From CAYMZZ01 sp964395095 (GTDB lineage Bacteria > Bacteroidota > Bacteroidia > Chitinophagales > Chitinophagaceae): a DNA stretch of 64,000 nt. The position numbers and the translations under genes were made by a program. Below the pieces are notes generated by a model. That model saw only the letters and a program-made list of their open reading frames with translations. It ran no database searches and was not told the origin of the DNA. The stretch lies in NCBI GenBank assembly GCA_964395095.1, contig CAYMZZ010000007.1:62001-126000 (forward strand), read 5' to 3'. Each line of letters begins with the position of its first letter. The stretch's first letter is position 1. Shown in pieces: positions 7,866-16,397 of the stretch.

Positions 7866-9671
7866 TTGAACAAGACTGCAAAAATACTACTGCTTTGGGT
7901 ACTGGCCAGCATTCCTTTTGGACTGATGGCGCAGGAAAAGCCTTATCGGCTTCACCTGCAGGCGACCGATATGGATTCAGCGGAAATGCATGTCCGCTTT
8001 CAAATCCCCATTGCATTCGATAACCGCGATGCCTGTCTGCTTTTCCTCAACCAATTGCCCGGCCAGCTCAGGCAAAAAGGGTATATGACCGCTTCCCTTG
8101 ACTCAGTCTGGATGGATTCAACCCATGCGCGGGCGCGTATCTATATTGGCGAGGCCTACAACTGGACCCGGCTCGATACGCGTTCCGTAGATCCCGACCT
8201 GCTCGATGCCGTAGGCTGGAGGGATCAGCTATTCAACAATAAACCACTCGCTTTCGAAAGCATTCAAAGCTGGCAGGACAGGATGCTCAACTACCTGGAG
8301 AATAATGGCCATCCCTTTGCCCGGGTTTGGCTCGACAGTGTGCAGCTAACGCCGGAGGGCGTAAGCGCACGCTGGAATGTGGACAAAGGCCCCGCCTATA
8401 CCTTCGATAGTATTCGCGTGTATGGCAATGCCAAAATCAGCAACGATTTTCTGCAACGCTATCTTGAAATGCGTAATGGCAGCCGCTTCAGCAAGGAAAA
8501 ATTATTAAGGGTAAGCCGGATGCTGCGTGAACTGCCTTATGTGGAAGAAGAGCAGCCGGCGAAACTGGTTTGGCTCAATACCGGGGCCATCCTCGATATG
8601 TACCTGCGGCAAAAGCGCAGCAGCCAGGTGAATGTGCTGGTGGGTTTCCTGCCCAATAATGATCAGTTATCGTCCCGCAAATTACTGGTAACCGGTGAAG
8701 CCAATCTGAATTTAAAAAACGCACTCGGTGCCGGCGAAACCATCGGGCTCAACTGGCAACAATTGCAGGTAAATTCTCCAAGGCTGCATATACAATACCA
8801 GCATCCTTATTTGTTTCAATCCGCCTTCGGCCTCGATTTCGCCTTTGATATGTTTCGAAAGGACAGCACTTTTCTCAACGTAAATTTTCAGTTGGGAGCG
8901 CAGTATATTCTCAATACGCGCCAGTCGGGTAAACTGTTTATCCAGCGTTTTCAGGGAATCGTGAATGGGGTAAACCTGAACCGCGTATTGCAGCAATATC
9001 GCTTACCCGAGGAAGCCGATATGAGTGCGGTGAACCTGGGTTTGAATTATGAATACAATTCCACCAACTACCGGCTCAACCCCACGCGTGGTAATGAATG
9101 GAGTATAACGGGTACTGTGGGCACCAAAAAGATCCGGCGCAATAATCAGATTCTCGAATTGAAAGATCCCTCCAATCCCGGATTCGATTTTGGCAGCCTT
9201 TATGATACCCTAAAGATGAAGACTTATCAATTCAGGGTAGAAACCTATGCAGCGCATTATTTTCCCCTGAGTGCCAAAGGCAGAACCACCCTGAAGACCA
9301 GTGTGACCGCCGGCTTTTTGCAAAGCGCGAATATTTTCCGCAATGAATTGTTTCAAATAGGTGGTTATCGCCTGTTGCGCGGTTTTGATGAGCAAAGCCA
9401 GTATCTTTCCCAGTTCGCGGTAGCCACCGCAGAGTTTCGTTACCTGGTGGGACAGAATTCCTATTTCTATGCTTTTACCGATGGAGCCTGGGGTCGCAAC
9501 AACAGCCAGAATACCGATGTGAGTTATACTTATTTTGGAACAGGTCTGGGACTTGCCTTTGAAAGTAAAGTAGGCATTTTCAACCTGGCCTGGGCGGTGG
9601 GCAAACGGAGTGATGCGGAGTTTAATCTGCGCCAGTCGAAAATACATTTTGGGTTTTTGAATTTCTTTTAG
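7866..9671 (+). CDS. Omp85/BamA-TamA family outer-membrane protein
   Basis: About 601 residues from the TTG at 7866; TTG codons at 7851 and 7842 are alternatives, and no ATG is available. From 7866 the N-terminus is a good signal peptide (NKTAKILLLWVLASIPFGLMAQ). POTRA-like domains follow: one contains YTFDSIRVYGNAKISNDFLQ and the following KEKLLRVSRMLRELPYVE. The C-terminal half is a 16-strand-type beta barrel with the Omp85 loop 6 signature GGYRLLRGFDEQ and a terminal aromatic residue (FGFLNFF). The protein is probably involved in insertion or translocation of outer-membrane proteins or lipoproteins. It is short for BamA, having fewer POTRA domains, so TamA-like or accessory Omp85 is more likely. 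Confidence 0.82.
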   Translation: MNKTAKILLLWVLASIPFGLMAQEKPYRLHLQATDMDSAEMHVRFQIPIAFDNRDACLLFLNQLPGQLRQKGYMTASLDSVWMDSTHARARIYIGEAYNWTRLDTRSVDPDLLDAVGWRDQLFNNKPLAFESIQSWQDRMLNYLENNGHPFARVWLDSVQLTPEGVSARWNVDKGPAYTFDSIRVYGNAKISNDFLQRYLEMRNGSRFSKEKLLRVSRMLRELPYVEEEQPAKLVWLNTGAILDMYLRQKRSSQVNVLVGFLPNNDQLSSRKLLVTGEANLNLKNALGAGETIGLNWQQLQVNSPRLHIQYQHPYLFQSAFGLDFAFDMFRKDSTFLNVNFQLGAQYILNTRQSGKLFIQRFQGIVNGVNLNRVLQQYRLPEEADMSAVNLGLNYEYNSTNYRLNPTRGNEWSITGTVGTKKIRRNNQILELKDPSNPGFDFGSLYDTLKMKTYQFRVETYAAHYFPLSAKGRTTLKTSVTAGFLQSANIFRNELFQIGGYRLLRGFDEQSQYLSQFAVATAEFRYLVGQNSYFYAFTDGAWGRNNSQNTDVSYTYFGTGLGLAFESKVGIFNLAWAVGKRSDAEFNLRQSKIHFGFLNFF

Positions 9672-9710
9672 TGCATTCGGGGGATAAAGGGCAATTTTGC
9701 GCAAATTTGT

Positions 9711-9777
9711 GGAGTAGTAAGTAGTAAGTTGAAAGTAGTAAGTAGTAAGTAGTAAGTGGGGAGTAGAAAGTAGTTAA
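9711..9777 (+). repeat. Heptad tandem array H1 (GTAGTAA type)
   Basis: Nine contiguous 7-bp units run in phase from 9714 to 9776. Five are GTAGTAA; the others are variants such as GTTGAAA, GTGGGGA and GTAGAAA. The array lies 40 bases after the stop of the Omp85 gene and is followed directly by long inverted repeat C1. Confidence 0.9.
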
Positions 9778-9784
9778 AGAATTG

Positions 9785-9915
9785 TATCTGCGAAAATCTG
9801 CGGATAAAAATCTGCGCATATCTGCGGGAAATCTCTCTTGCGCTTTGAAGTTGTTGAAAGTGCCGAAGTGTTTCCCGCAGATTTTCGCTGATCTTCGGCG
9901 CAGATTTGCGCAGAA
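9785..9915. repeat. Long inverted-repeat element C1 (ATCTGCG units)
   Basis: The left arm (9785-9831) is built of ATCTGCG-type units ending GCGGGAAA. The right arm (9871-9915) starts TTTCCCGCAGATTTTCGC. The spacer is 39 nt and itself contains a 10-bp imperfect hairpin (GCGCTTTGAA, loop GTTG, TTGAAAGTGC). Related elements lie at 47632-47766 and 63341-63455. Confidence 0.85.
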
Positions 9916-10876
9916 AATCAACAAATCAACAAATCAACAAATCAACAAATCCTTTCTCATATTATTTTTTTTCCTCGCATCGCTGCCGGCAGCGGCGCAG
10001 AACGATGCTTCTGTTGCTGGGCAGGACAGTAATCAGGTGCAGGCGGCACCCGTTCTTTTGCCCATTGATACGATCATCCCTACCGAGCGCAGTTTGCGGC
10101 CTGAGCCCCGGGTTACGCGGGGGGAGCTGGATATGCGTTTGCCGCTGATGCCGCAGATATGGCAATCGCATCCCTATTATGATTTTAACGCCACCGCCGA
10201 TGCCCGCCGGAGTCCGCTTAAGCCTTTCTTCGGGAAGGAAACCTTTTTTTATGTCATCATAGCCCTCTTGCTGCTATTCGCCACCTTACGCAATGCATTT
10301 GCCAAATACTTCAATGATCTGTTCCGGGTATTTTTCCGCACCACATTAAAGCAGCGTCAGATCCGGGAACAGTTGATGCAAACGCCATTGCCTTCGCTGG
10401 CCTTTAATGTGTTTTTTGTGGCCAGCGCCAGCCTTTATATCGGCTTTTTGTTGTACGATTATTTTGCTTTCAGGCCCGTGGATTCCTTCTGGTTGTTTTG
10501 CCTCTATGCAGGCATGGGGCTGGTAGCCATTTATTTTGTCAAATTTGTGGCGCTCAAGCTGATGGGCTGGATGTTTAGCGTGCAGCAGGCGGCGGAGTCC
10601 TATATTTTTATTGTCTTTATCATCAACAAGGTATTGGGCATATTTCTGCTCCCCTTCCTGGTATTACTGGCATTCGCCACAGGTCCGCTCTATTCGGTAG
10701 CACTCATGGTTTCCTGGGTGGGCATTGTTATATTATTTTTATATCGCTTCGTATTAGGGCTGGCCGCCGCCCGTAAAGAGGTCAGATTCAATCTTTTTCA
10801 TTTCGTCATCTATGTAGCTGCCTTTGAGGTGGCACCCATCTTCCTGCTTTATAGACTCCTGATATTCCGCTTTTAA
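9860..10876 (+). CDS. DUF4271-type integral membrane protein
   Basis: The true start is unclear. The open frame begins at 9782, but its first ~50 codons lie in repeat C1 and an octamer array. The last canonical start codon before the signal peptide is GTG at 9860. A signal peptide (SFLILFFFLASLPAAAQ) starts near 9950, then a variable periplasmic part ending SPLKPFFGKETFFYVIIALLL. About six or seven transmembrane helices follow, with conserved-looking LRNAFAKYFNDLFRVFFRTT and GIVILFLYRFVLGLAAARKE. This matches DUF4271, a family of unknown function found in Bacteroidota, often upstream of hemD as here (41 bases before it). Function is not known; the pairing with hemD suggests co-expression only. 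Confidence 0.7.
   Translation: MPKCFPQIFADLRRRFAQKINKSTNQQINKSFLILFFFLASLPAAAQNDASVAGQDSNQVQAAPVLLPIDTIIPTERSLRPEPRVTRGELDMRLPLMPQIWQSHPYYDFNATADARRSPLKPFFGKETFFYVIIALLLLFATLRNAFAKYFNDLFRVFFRTTLKQRQIREQLMQTPLPSLAFNVFFVASASLYIGFLLYDYFAFRPVDSFWLFCLYAGMGLVAIYFVKFVALKLMGWMFSVQQAAESYIFIVFIINKVLGIFLLPFLVLLAFATGPLYSVALMVSWVGIVILFLYRFVLGLAAARKEVRFNLFHFVIYVAAFEVAPIFLLYRLLIFRF
9918..9952 (+). repeat. Octamer tandem array (ATCAACAA), copy 1
   Basis: About four 8-bp units of ATCAACAA, directly between inverted repeat C1 and the signal-peptide codons of the DUF4271 gene. A second array of the same unit precedes the DUF58 gene near 34.3 kb. Confidence 0.88.
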
Positions 10877-10887
10877 GCAGAAATGCT

Positions 10888-10895
10888 TAGCTTTG
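10888..10895 (+). promoter_or_regulatory. Putative -7 box of hemD
   Basis: TAGCTTTG is an exact match to TAnnTTTG, 22 bases before the hemD ATG and just after the DUF4271 stop. No TTTG is visible at the -33 spacing, so hemD may have only a weak promoter of its own. Confidence 0.35.
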
Positions 10896-10917
10896 CACCC
10901 AATTTAGCCGACCTATT

Positions 10918-11715
10918 ATGGTAAAAAACGGGGAAAAGAAAGCCGATCACAAGGCCAAGACGATAAAAAAAATCCTGATTACCCAGCCACGACCTGAAAG
11001 TGATAAGTCGCCGTACTTTGAACTGGAAAGGAAGTATAGTGTAGAACTGGAGTTTCAGCCATTCATCAGGTTGGAGGGTATTCCTGCAAGGGAGTTTCGG
11101 AAACAGAAAGTGGATATTCCGAACTTTACAGGAGTCATCTTTACGAGCCGCAACGCCATCGACCACTTCTTCCGCACCTGCGAAGAAATGAAAGTGAGTG
11201 TTTCGCAGGATACCAAGTATTTCTGCATCACCGAGGCCGTAGCGCTCTATCTGCAAAAATTTATTCTCTATCGTAAGCGAAAAGTTTTCTATGGAGCCGA
11301 TGGTACCAACAAGAGCCTTTTCGACGTAATCAGCAAGCATAAGAACAACGAGAAATTTCTCTACGTATGTTCCGAAAACCAGCAGGACAATGATATTGTA
11401 AACTGGTTGAAGGCCAATGAATGTGAATTCTCGCTTGCTTTCATGTATCGTACACAAAGCAATGATGTAAAGGAATTGCTTTCTTCTACCGACTTTGATG
11501 TGATCTGCTTTTTTACCCCCAGCGGTATCCGCAGCCTGTTCGATAACCTGCCCAAGTTTAAGCAAAACGGCACGGTGATAGGTGCTTTTGGCAGCAACAC
11601 CCTGAAGGCGGCCGAAGAGTTTGGTCTCCAGCTCGAGATCCGCGCGCCACAGCCCCAGGTCCCCAGTATGGTGGCAGCCCTCGATCTGTTTCTCGCCGAA
11701 AAAGTAGGTAAATAG
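10918..11715 (+). CDS. hemD: Uroporphyrinogen-III synthase
   Basis: A 265-residue cytoplasmic protein of the HemD fold, which cyclises hydroxymethylbilane to uroporphyrinogen III in tetrapyrrole synthesis. The N-terminal strand KKILITQPRPESDKSPYF, FTGVIFTSRNAIDHFF, KYFCITEAVALYLQ, DVICFFTPSGIRSLFDN and TVIGAFGSNTLKAAEEFGL correspond to the two alternating alpha/beta lobes of the family. Sequence conservation in HemD is low, so the call rests on the lobe pattern and the T-S-x-N and F-T-P-S-G segments. A strong rho-independent terminator follows 12 bases after the stop. The gene continues the haem theme of hemW upstream, but on the other strand. Confidence 0.88.
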   Translation: MVKNGEKKADHKAKTIKKILITQPRPESDKSPYFELERKYSVELEFQPFIRLEGIPAREFRKQKVDIPNFTGVIFTSRNAIDHFFRTCEEMKVSVSQDTKYFCITEAVALYLQKFILYRKRKVFYGADGTNKSLFDVISKHKNNEKFLYVCSENQQDNDIVNWLKANECEFSLAFMYRTQSNDVKELLSSTDFDVICFFTPSGIRSLFDNLPKFKQNGTVIGAFGSNTLKAAEEFGLQLEIRAPQPQVPSMVAALDLFLAEKVGK

Positions 11716-11727
11716 TAAATTATTATA

Positions 11728-11761
11728 AAAAAACGGGCCGGTAACACCGGCCCGTTTTTTT
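11728..11761 (+). terminator. Rho-independent terminator after hemD
   Basis: A perfect stem AAACGGGCCGG / CCGGCCCGTTT with loop TAACA and a run of seven T ends the DUF4271-hemD transcript. The A-run on the other side would let it work in both directions. Confidence 0.92.
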
Positions 11762-11818
11762 ATTGGGTAAATTACTTCTTGCCCATTAGGGCTATATTTA
11801 TTACCCAAAACTCACGGC

Positions 11819-13903
11819 ATGGCCAATCGCCTGGTTCACGAAAGCAGTCCCTATCTCCTTCAGCATGCACATAATCCGGTTGACTGGTATCCCTGGGGCG
11901 ATGAAGCCCTCGAAAGGGCGAAGCGGGACGATAAGCCCATCCTGGTGAGCATTGGCTATGCGGCCTGCCACTGGTGTCATGTGATGGAAAGGGAAAGCTT
12001 TGAGGATGCTGATATCGCTGCTTTCATGAATGCGCATTTTATCAATATCAAGATCGACCGCGAAGAACGACCCGACCTCGACCATATATATATGGATGCC
12101 GTACAGTCTATGACCGGTAGCGGGGGCTGGCCCCTCAATGTTTTCCTTACACCCACCCTTGAACCCTTTTACGGGGGCACCTATTATCCACCGCGGCCCC
12201 TGCCCCAACGAGCGAGCTGGCAGCAGATACTGGAAGCCGTAGCCCGGGCTTTTGCCGACAAAAGGGAGCAGGTGCAGCAACAGGCCGCACAATTGACCCA
12301 GCACCTGCAGCAGGCCAACGCGTTTGGAACCCGGGCGCAAACCGAAGCGGACCAGCTTTTTACAGACAGTAGTATAATGGATGCCGTCAACAACATCCTA
12401 AAAACGGCCGACCGGGAATGGGGTGGCTTTGGCCGGCCGCCCAAGTTTCCGCAGACCTTTACCATACAGTTTTTGTTGCGTAGCGCCTGGTATAAGGCAA
12501 AAGCGGGCAATGATGTTGCCGGCGATATCATGGATGATGCGCGGAAACAGGCATTGCTTTCAATCGACAGAATGATCGGCGGCGGCATTTATGATCAGCT
12601 TGGCGGAGGCCTGGCGCGCTATGCCACCGACCGTGAGTGGCTGATACCGCATTTTGAGAAAATGCTTTACGACAATGCCCTGCTCCTGATGCTGCTGAGC
12701 GAGGCTTACCAGCTTACGGGATATAATCGTTACCGGCAGGCGATGAATGGGATTATTGGTTTTGTGGAAAGGGAATTGATGCATCCGCTCAAAGGTTTTT
12801 ATTCAGCGCTGGATGCCGACAGTGAAGGGGAGGAAGGTAAATATTATGTGTGGAGCCGAAAGGAGGTGGAGGAATGCCTGGGTGCAGATGCGGAATTGTT
12901 CTGCCAGTATTATTCCATCACCCATGATGGGAACTGGGAAGGAAAAAATATTCTTTGGGTAGCTAAAGAGCCGGAGTCGTTTGCGCAACAATATAACCTG
13001 GGGGTGGATGAGCTAAGCCATCGGCTGGAAAAAAGTCGTCGGCTTTTGCTGGCGACCCGGGAAGCCCGCGTGCGACCCCTGCTCGATGATAAAGTATTGC
13101 TGGGATGGAATGCCCTGATGAATACCGCTTTGAGCAAAGCCTATGCCTCCACCGGCGAAGAAAGCTGGCGCGAGATGGCGATAGACAATATGCGTTTTCT
13201 CCTGGAGCATTGCCGGGCGGGAGAAAATTTTCGAATGTACCATAGCTGGAAGGAGGGAAAGGCCAAAGTGCCCGCTTTCCTCGACGACTATGCCTGGCTG
13301 CAGGAAGCCCTGATACAGTTGGCGGAGATAAGCGGCGATCATCAATACCTGCGGCAGGCGGATGAATTGATGAAGCGGGTGCTGGAAGATTTCAGCGAAG
13401 AGGAGAGTGGATTGTTCTTTTATACAGCCCGGGGGCAGAAAGATATTATCGTACGAAAGAAAGAAGTGTATGATGGCGCTACCCCTTCCGGTAATGCGGT
13501 GATGGCGCATAATCTGCATCGGCTGGGGATATTGCTCGACCGGCCAGAGTGGAAGGAGCGTTCCAGCAAAATGTTGCTATCCCTGGGTCAGGCCCTGATC
13601 CGCTACCCCGGTTCTTTCGGTTGCTGGAATCGCCTCCTGCTCGAAAAAGTTGCCGGCACCACGGAGATTGCCCTTGTTGGAAAAGACTACCCCCGGCACC
13701 TGGCGCAACTGTTGAAAGAATTTTTTCCCCATCGCGTGATTATGGCAACTTTTGAACCGGATCCGACGTTTCCCTTATTGCACGGAAAAGAGGGAGGGGA
13801 TACTATCAGTATATACGTGTGCAGGAATTTTGCCTGCGAAAGTCCCGTAACTTCAACAGAAGCAGCTATATCGCTGATAAACAGGGCAGGGGGGCACAAA
13901 TAA
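11819..13903 (+). CDS. DUF255 thioredoxin-like / six-hairpin protein (YyaL-type)
   Basis: A 694-residue protein of the DUF255/spermatogenesis-associated 20 family. The N-terminal thioredoxin-like domain carries NRLVHESSPYLLQHAHNPVD (within the first 21 residues) and a CxxC motif, C50-HW-C53, in GYAACHWCHVMERES. This is followed by the conserved KIDREERPDLDHIYMDAVQ. From about residue 200 an alpha/alpha six-hairpin domain follows, with GGGIYDQLGGGLARYATD and HFEKMLYDNALLL typical of the family. The family is widespread but its reaction is not established; a role in redox or carbohydrate chemistry has been suggested by fold only. It ends 144 bases before gldK and is probably a separate transcript. 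Confidence 0.9.
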   Translation: MANRLVHESSPYLLQHAHNPVDWYPWGDEALERAKRDDKPILVSIGYAACHWCHVMERESFEDADIAAFMNAHFINIKIDREERPDLDHIYMDAVQSMTGSGGWPLNVFLTPTLEPFYGGTYYPPRPLPQRASWQQILEAVARAFADKREQVQQQAAQLTQHLQQANAFGTRAQTEADQLFTDSSIMDAVNNILKTADREWGGFGRPPKFPQTFTIQFLLRSAWYKAKAGNDVAGDIMDDARKQALLSIDRMIGGGIYDQLGGGLARYATDREWLIPHFEKMLYDNALLLMLLSEAYQLTGYNRYRQAMNGIIGFVERELMHPLKGFYSALDADSEGEEGKYYVWSRKEVEECLGADAELFCQYYSITHDGNWEGKNILWVAKEPESFAQQYNLGVDELSHRLEKSRRLLLATREARVRPLLDDKVLLGWNALMNTALSKAYASTGEESWREMAIDNMRFLLEHCRAGENFRMYHSWKEGKAKVPAFLDDYAWLQEALIQLAEISGDHQYLRQADELMKRVLEDFSEEESGLFFYTARGQKDIIVRKKEVYDGATPSGNAVMAHNLHRLGILLDRPEWKERSSKMLLSLGQALIRYPGSFGCWNRLLLEKVAGTTEIALVGKDYPRHLAQLLKEFFPHRVIMATFEPDPTFPLLHGKEGGDTISIYVCRNFACESPVTSTEAAISLINRAGGHK

Positions 13904-13966
13904 TTTCCTGTTAAAACAATAAAACAGGCTCCATAACCGTTAGAATATTTACGTCGTAAAACCCGC

Positions 13967-14028
13967 TTTGGACAATAAAATATAAATTGTAACCTTGTGT
14001 TTACGAAAAGACCAAAATATTATATTTG
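13967..14028 (+). promoter_or_regulatory. Promoter region of gldK (two candidate Bacteroidota boxes)
   Basis: TTTG at 13967-13970 and TAACCTTG at 13990-13997 are separated by exactly 19 bases, the spacing of the Bacteroidota -33/-7 promoter, with one mismatch in the -7 box. A second, perfect -7 box TATATTTG lies at 14021-14028, 19 bases before the gldK ATG, but with a poorer -33 match. Confidence 0.5.
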
Positions 14029-14047
14029 CCCAATACCCTCTAAGTGT

Positions 14048-15358
14048 ATGAAAATGAAAAACCCTATCTATGCGCTTCTCGCAGTAACGAGCATCCTGAT
14101 GCTTTCAAGCTGCGGGATCCTGGGAAAAAAGAACAAAGGCGGCACCCTGCCCAATGATGGACAGGTGCACGGCATTTCGCCGGGTAACCGCTATGTTCTG
14201 CCCAAACCCCCGGGTATGGTCTATATTCCGCAAGGCACATTCCATATGGGCCCCAGCGATGAAGACCCTGCTTATGCATTCAGTGCCCGTAACCGATCCG
14301 TGTCCATTAGTGGATTCTGGATGGACGCCACCGAAATCACCAACAATGAATATCGCCAGTTTGTGTACTGGGTGCGCGACTCTGTTGCTGCCCGCAAGCT
14401 CGGCCATGTGAAAGCTGGTGCGGATGGCATTGAGTACGTGGACTGGGAAAAAATGAAAACCCTGAAATGGGATGATCCCAAAGTGATGGAAGCGCTGGCA
14501 GGTACCAACCTGATCCTTTCTCCGGAAGACCGTGTATTCGGCAAAAAGGAGATTGATGTGGCCCAACTGATCTATCATTCAGAAGTATTCGATCTGAAAG
14601 AAGCAGCCAGGCGCGAGAACCAGGGTCAGCCCCGTTCCAAGTTTATCGTAAAGAAAGACATTCAAATTTATCCCGATACGCTGGTGTGGATTCGTGATTT
14701 CACGTATTCGTACAACGAACCCATGACCAAGCGCTATTTCTCTCACCCCGCCTTTGGCAACTATCCGGTGGTAGGGGTTAGCTGGAAGCAGGCCACTGCT
14801 TTCTGCGAATGGAGAACCCATTTCCTGAACGCCTGGCTCGATGGTAAGAAGCGTACACAGGAATCAGATTTCCGCCTGCCTACCGAGGCTCAGTGGGAAT
14901 ATGCTTCCCGCGGTGGTCGCTCACAGTCGATGTTCCCCTGGGGTAACTATTACCTCCGCAACAAGAAAGGCTGTTTGATGGCCAACTTTAAACCCGGCCG
15001 TGGTAACTATCCCGAAGATGGTGGTTTCTACACCGTGCGTGCCGATGCTTACTGGCCCAACGATTTCGGTCTGTATTGCATGTCGGGTAATGTGGCGGAA
15101 TGGACATCATCGATCTACTACGAAGGACGCAACAACTTCCAGCACGATATGAACCCTGACGTACGTTGGAATGCCAAGGACGACGATCCCCCGCTGATGA
15201 AGCGTAAGATCATCCGCGGTGGTAGCTGGAAAGACGTGGGCTATTACCTGCAAACCGGTACCAGCACCTATGAGTACCAGGATTCTGCGAAGTCCTATAT
15301 CGGCTTCCGCAGCGTAATCGACCTGCCTGCCGCTCCCCAGAAAGGCCGTCGCCGCTAA
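14048..15358 (+). CDS. gldK: GldK, type IX secretion outer-membrane lipoprotein
   Basis: A 436-residue lipoprotein from ATG 14048. The open frame extends to 13997, but MKMKNPIYALLAVTSILMLS followed by SCG gives a correct lipobox. The mature protein has a formylglycine-generating-enzyme-like (SUMF1) domain: PGMVYIPQGTFHMGPSDED, then FWMDATEITNNEYRQFVYWV, FRLPTEAQWEYASRGGR, and near the end KIIRGGSWKDVGYY and SYIGFRSV. GldK forms the periplasmic/outer-membrane ring of the T9SS with GldN. It is followed by gldL, gldM and gldN in the conserved order. A terminator-like hairpin separates gldK from gldL, which would let the lipoprotein be made in excess of the motor proteins (inference). Confidence 0.95.
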   Translation: MKMKNPIYALLAVTSILMLSSCGILGKKNKGGTLPNDGQVHGISPGNRYVLPKPPGMVYIPQGTFHMGPSDEDPAYAFSARNRSVSISGFWMDATEITNNEYRQFVYWVRDSVAARKLGHVKAGADGIEYVDWEKMKTLKWDDPKVMEALAGTNLILSPEDRVFGKKEIDVAQLIYHSEVFDLKEAARRENQGQPRSKFIVKKDIQIYPDTLVWIRDFTYSYNEPMTKRYFSHPAFGNYPVVGVSWKQATAFCEWRTHFLNAWLDGKKRTQESDFRLPTEAQWEYASRGGRSQSMFPWGNYYLRNKKGCLMANFKPGRGNYPEDGGFYTVRADAYWPNDFGLYCMSGNVAEWTSSIYYEGRNNFQHDMNPDVRWNAKDDDPPLMKRKIIRGGSWKDVGYYLQTGTSTYEYQDSAKSYIGFRSVIDLPAAPQKGRRR

Positions 15359-15375
15359 AAAAACTTTCCCATAAC

Positions 15376-15404
15376 AAAAAGGGTCGCCATGCGACCCTTT
15401 TTTT
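15376..15404 (+). terminator. Terminator-like hairpin between gldK and gldL
   Basis: Perfect arms GGGTCGC / GCGACCC with loop CAT, A-run before and seven T after. It lies 18 bases after the gldK stop and 78 bases before gldL, so it should end or reduce transcription within the gld cluster. Confidence 0.88.
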
Positions 15405-15482
15405 CCCTCAATCCACAACAATTTTTGTGCACGTTCAACCGTTTTAGTTAAAATTTAATAATCTATCAAAAACGAACCCTTT

Positions 15483-16304
15483 ATGAATTTCTTTAAATCC
15501 CACAAAGGTCAAGTTGTACTGAACTTCCTTTTCAGCTTCTTTGCCGCTGTCGTAATCTTCGCGGCGATGATGAAAATTCTTCACTGGCCCGGAGCGGATT
15601 ACGCCATCATGGTGGGTCTGATCGCTGAGGCCATTGTATTCCTTGTAATGGCCTTCCTGGTTCCTCCTCCCGAAGAACCCCATTGGGAGCGCTATTTCCC
15701 CGGAATCACCCTTCACCCCGACCTGGATCCCGACTTCAAGCCTACGCCCCTTTCACTGGGTGGTGGCAATAGCGGAAATCCCGCGTTGAACAAACTGGAA
15801 GACATGCTGCGTGATGCCGACATTACGCCTGCCAACCTGGGTCGCCTGAGCGAAGGATTCAAAAAATTCGGCACTACCGTGGAAAAGATATCTGACGTTT
15901 CGGATGTGGTTGCCGCAACCGGTGACTATACCACCAAAACCAAAGAAGCCGCTGCAGCCCTGGGCACTATGAAAGATGCCTATCTGGGCGCTGCCAACAG
16001 CATCCAGCACTTTAACCAGGCTGCTGATGGTACCAAACAGTTCCATGAGCAGGTACAGGTACTCACCAAAAACCTGTCGTCGCTCAACACGATTTATGAG
16101 CTGGAACTGCAGGACACTAACAATCACCTGAAAGCGATGAATACATTCTATGGCAACCTGACCAAGGCTTCTGAAGCCATGCAGGGTAGCGTGGAAGACG
16201 CCAACAAGGCGAAAGATCAGATTGCATTGCTGGCAAATAACCTGGGCCGCCTGAATAATATCTACGGCAATATGCTCAGCGCTATGCAAGGTGGTCGCAA
16301 CTAA
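15483..16304 (+). CDS. gldL: GldL, type IX secretion/gliding motor inner-membrane protein
   Basis: A 273-residue inner-membrane protein. Two transmembrane helices form a hairpin near the N-terminus (about residues 10-30 and 37-58). They are separated by KILHWPGADY, a segment conserved in GldL. The remaining ~200 residues are a helical cytoplasmic domain with many Ala, Asn and Thr (for example LGAANSIQHFNQAADGTKQF), typical of the family. GldL and GldM form the proton-driven motor of the T9SS. The gene lies between gldK and gldM with about 90-base gaps on both sides, the normal order. Confidence 0.95.
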   Translation: MNFFKSHKGQVVLNFLFSFFAAVVIFAAMMKILHWPGADYAIMVGLIAEAIVFLVMAFLVPPPEEPHWERYFPGITLHPDLDPDFKPTPLSLGGGNSGNPALNKLEDMLRDADITPANLGRLSEGFKKFGTTVEKISDVSDVVAATGDYTTKTKEAAAALGTMKDAYLGAANSIQHFNQAADGTKQFHEQVQVLTKNLSSLNTIYELELQDTNNHLKAMNTFYGNLTKASEAMQGSVEDANKAKDQIALLANNLGRLNNIYGNMLSAMQGGRN

Positions 16305-16397
16305 TAACTAACGGAATTAAGGGTTCAATACTTTAATCCATATCCCGTGAATTTTGAAGTGTCACCATTTCACTTTTAAACAAAAACCACAAACGTT

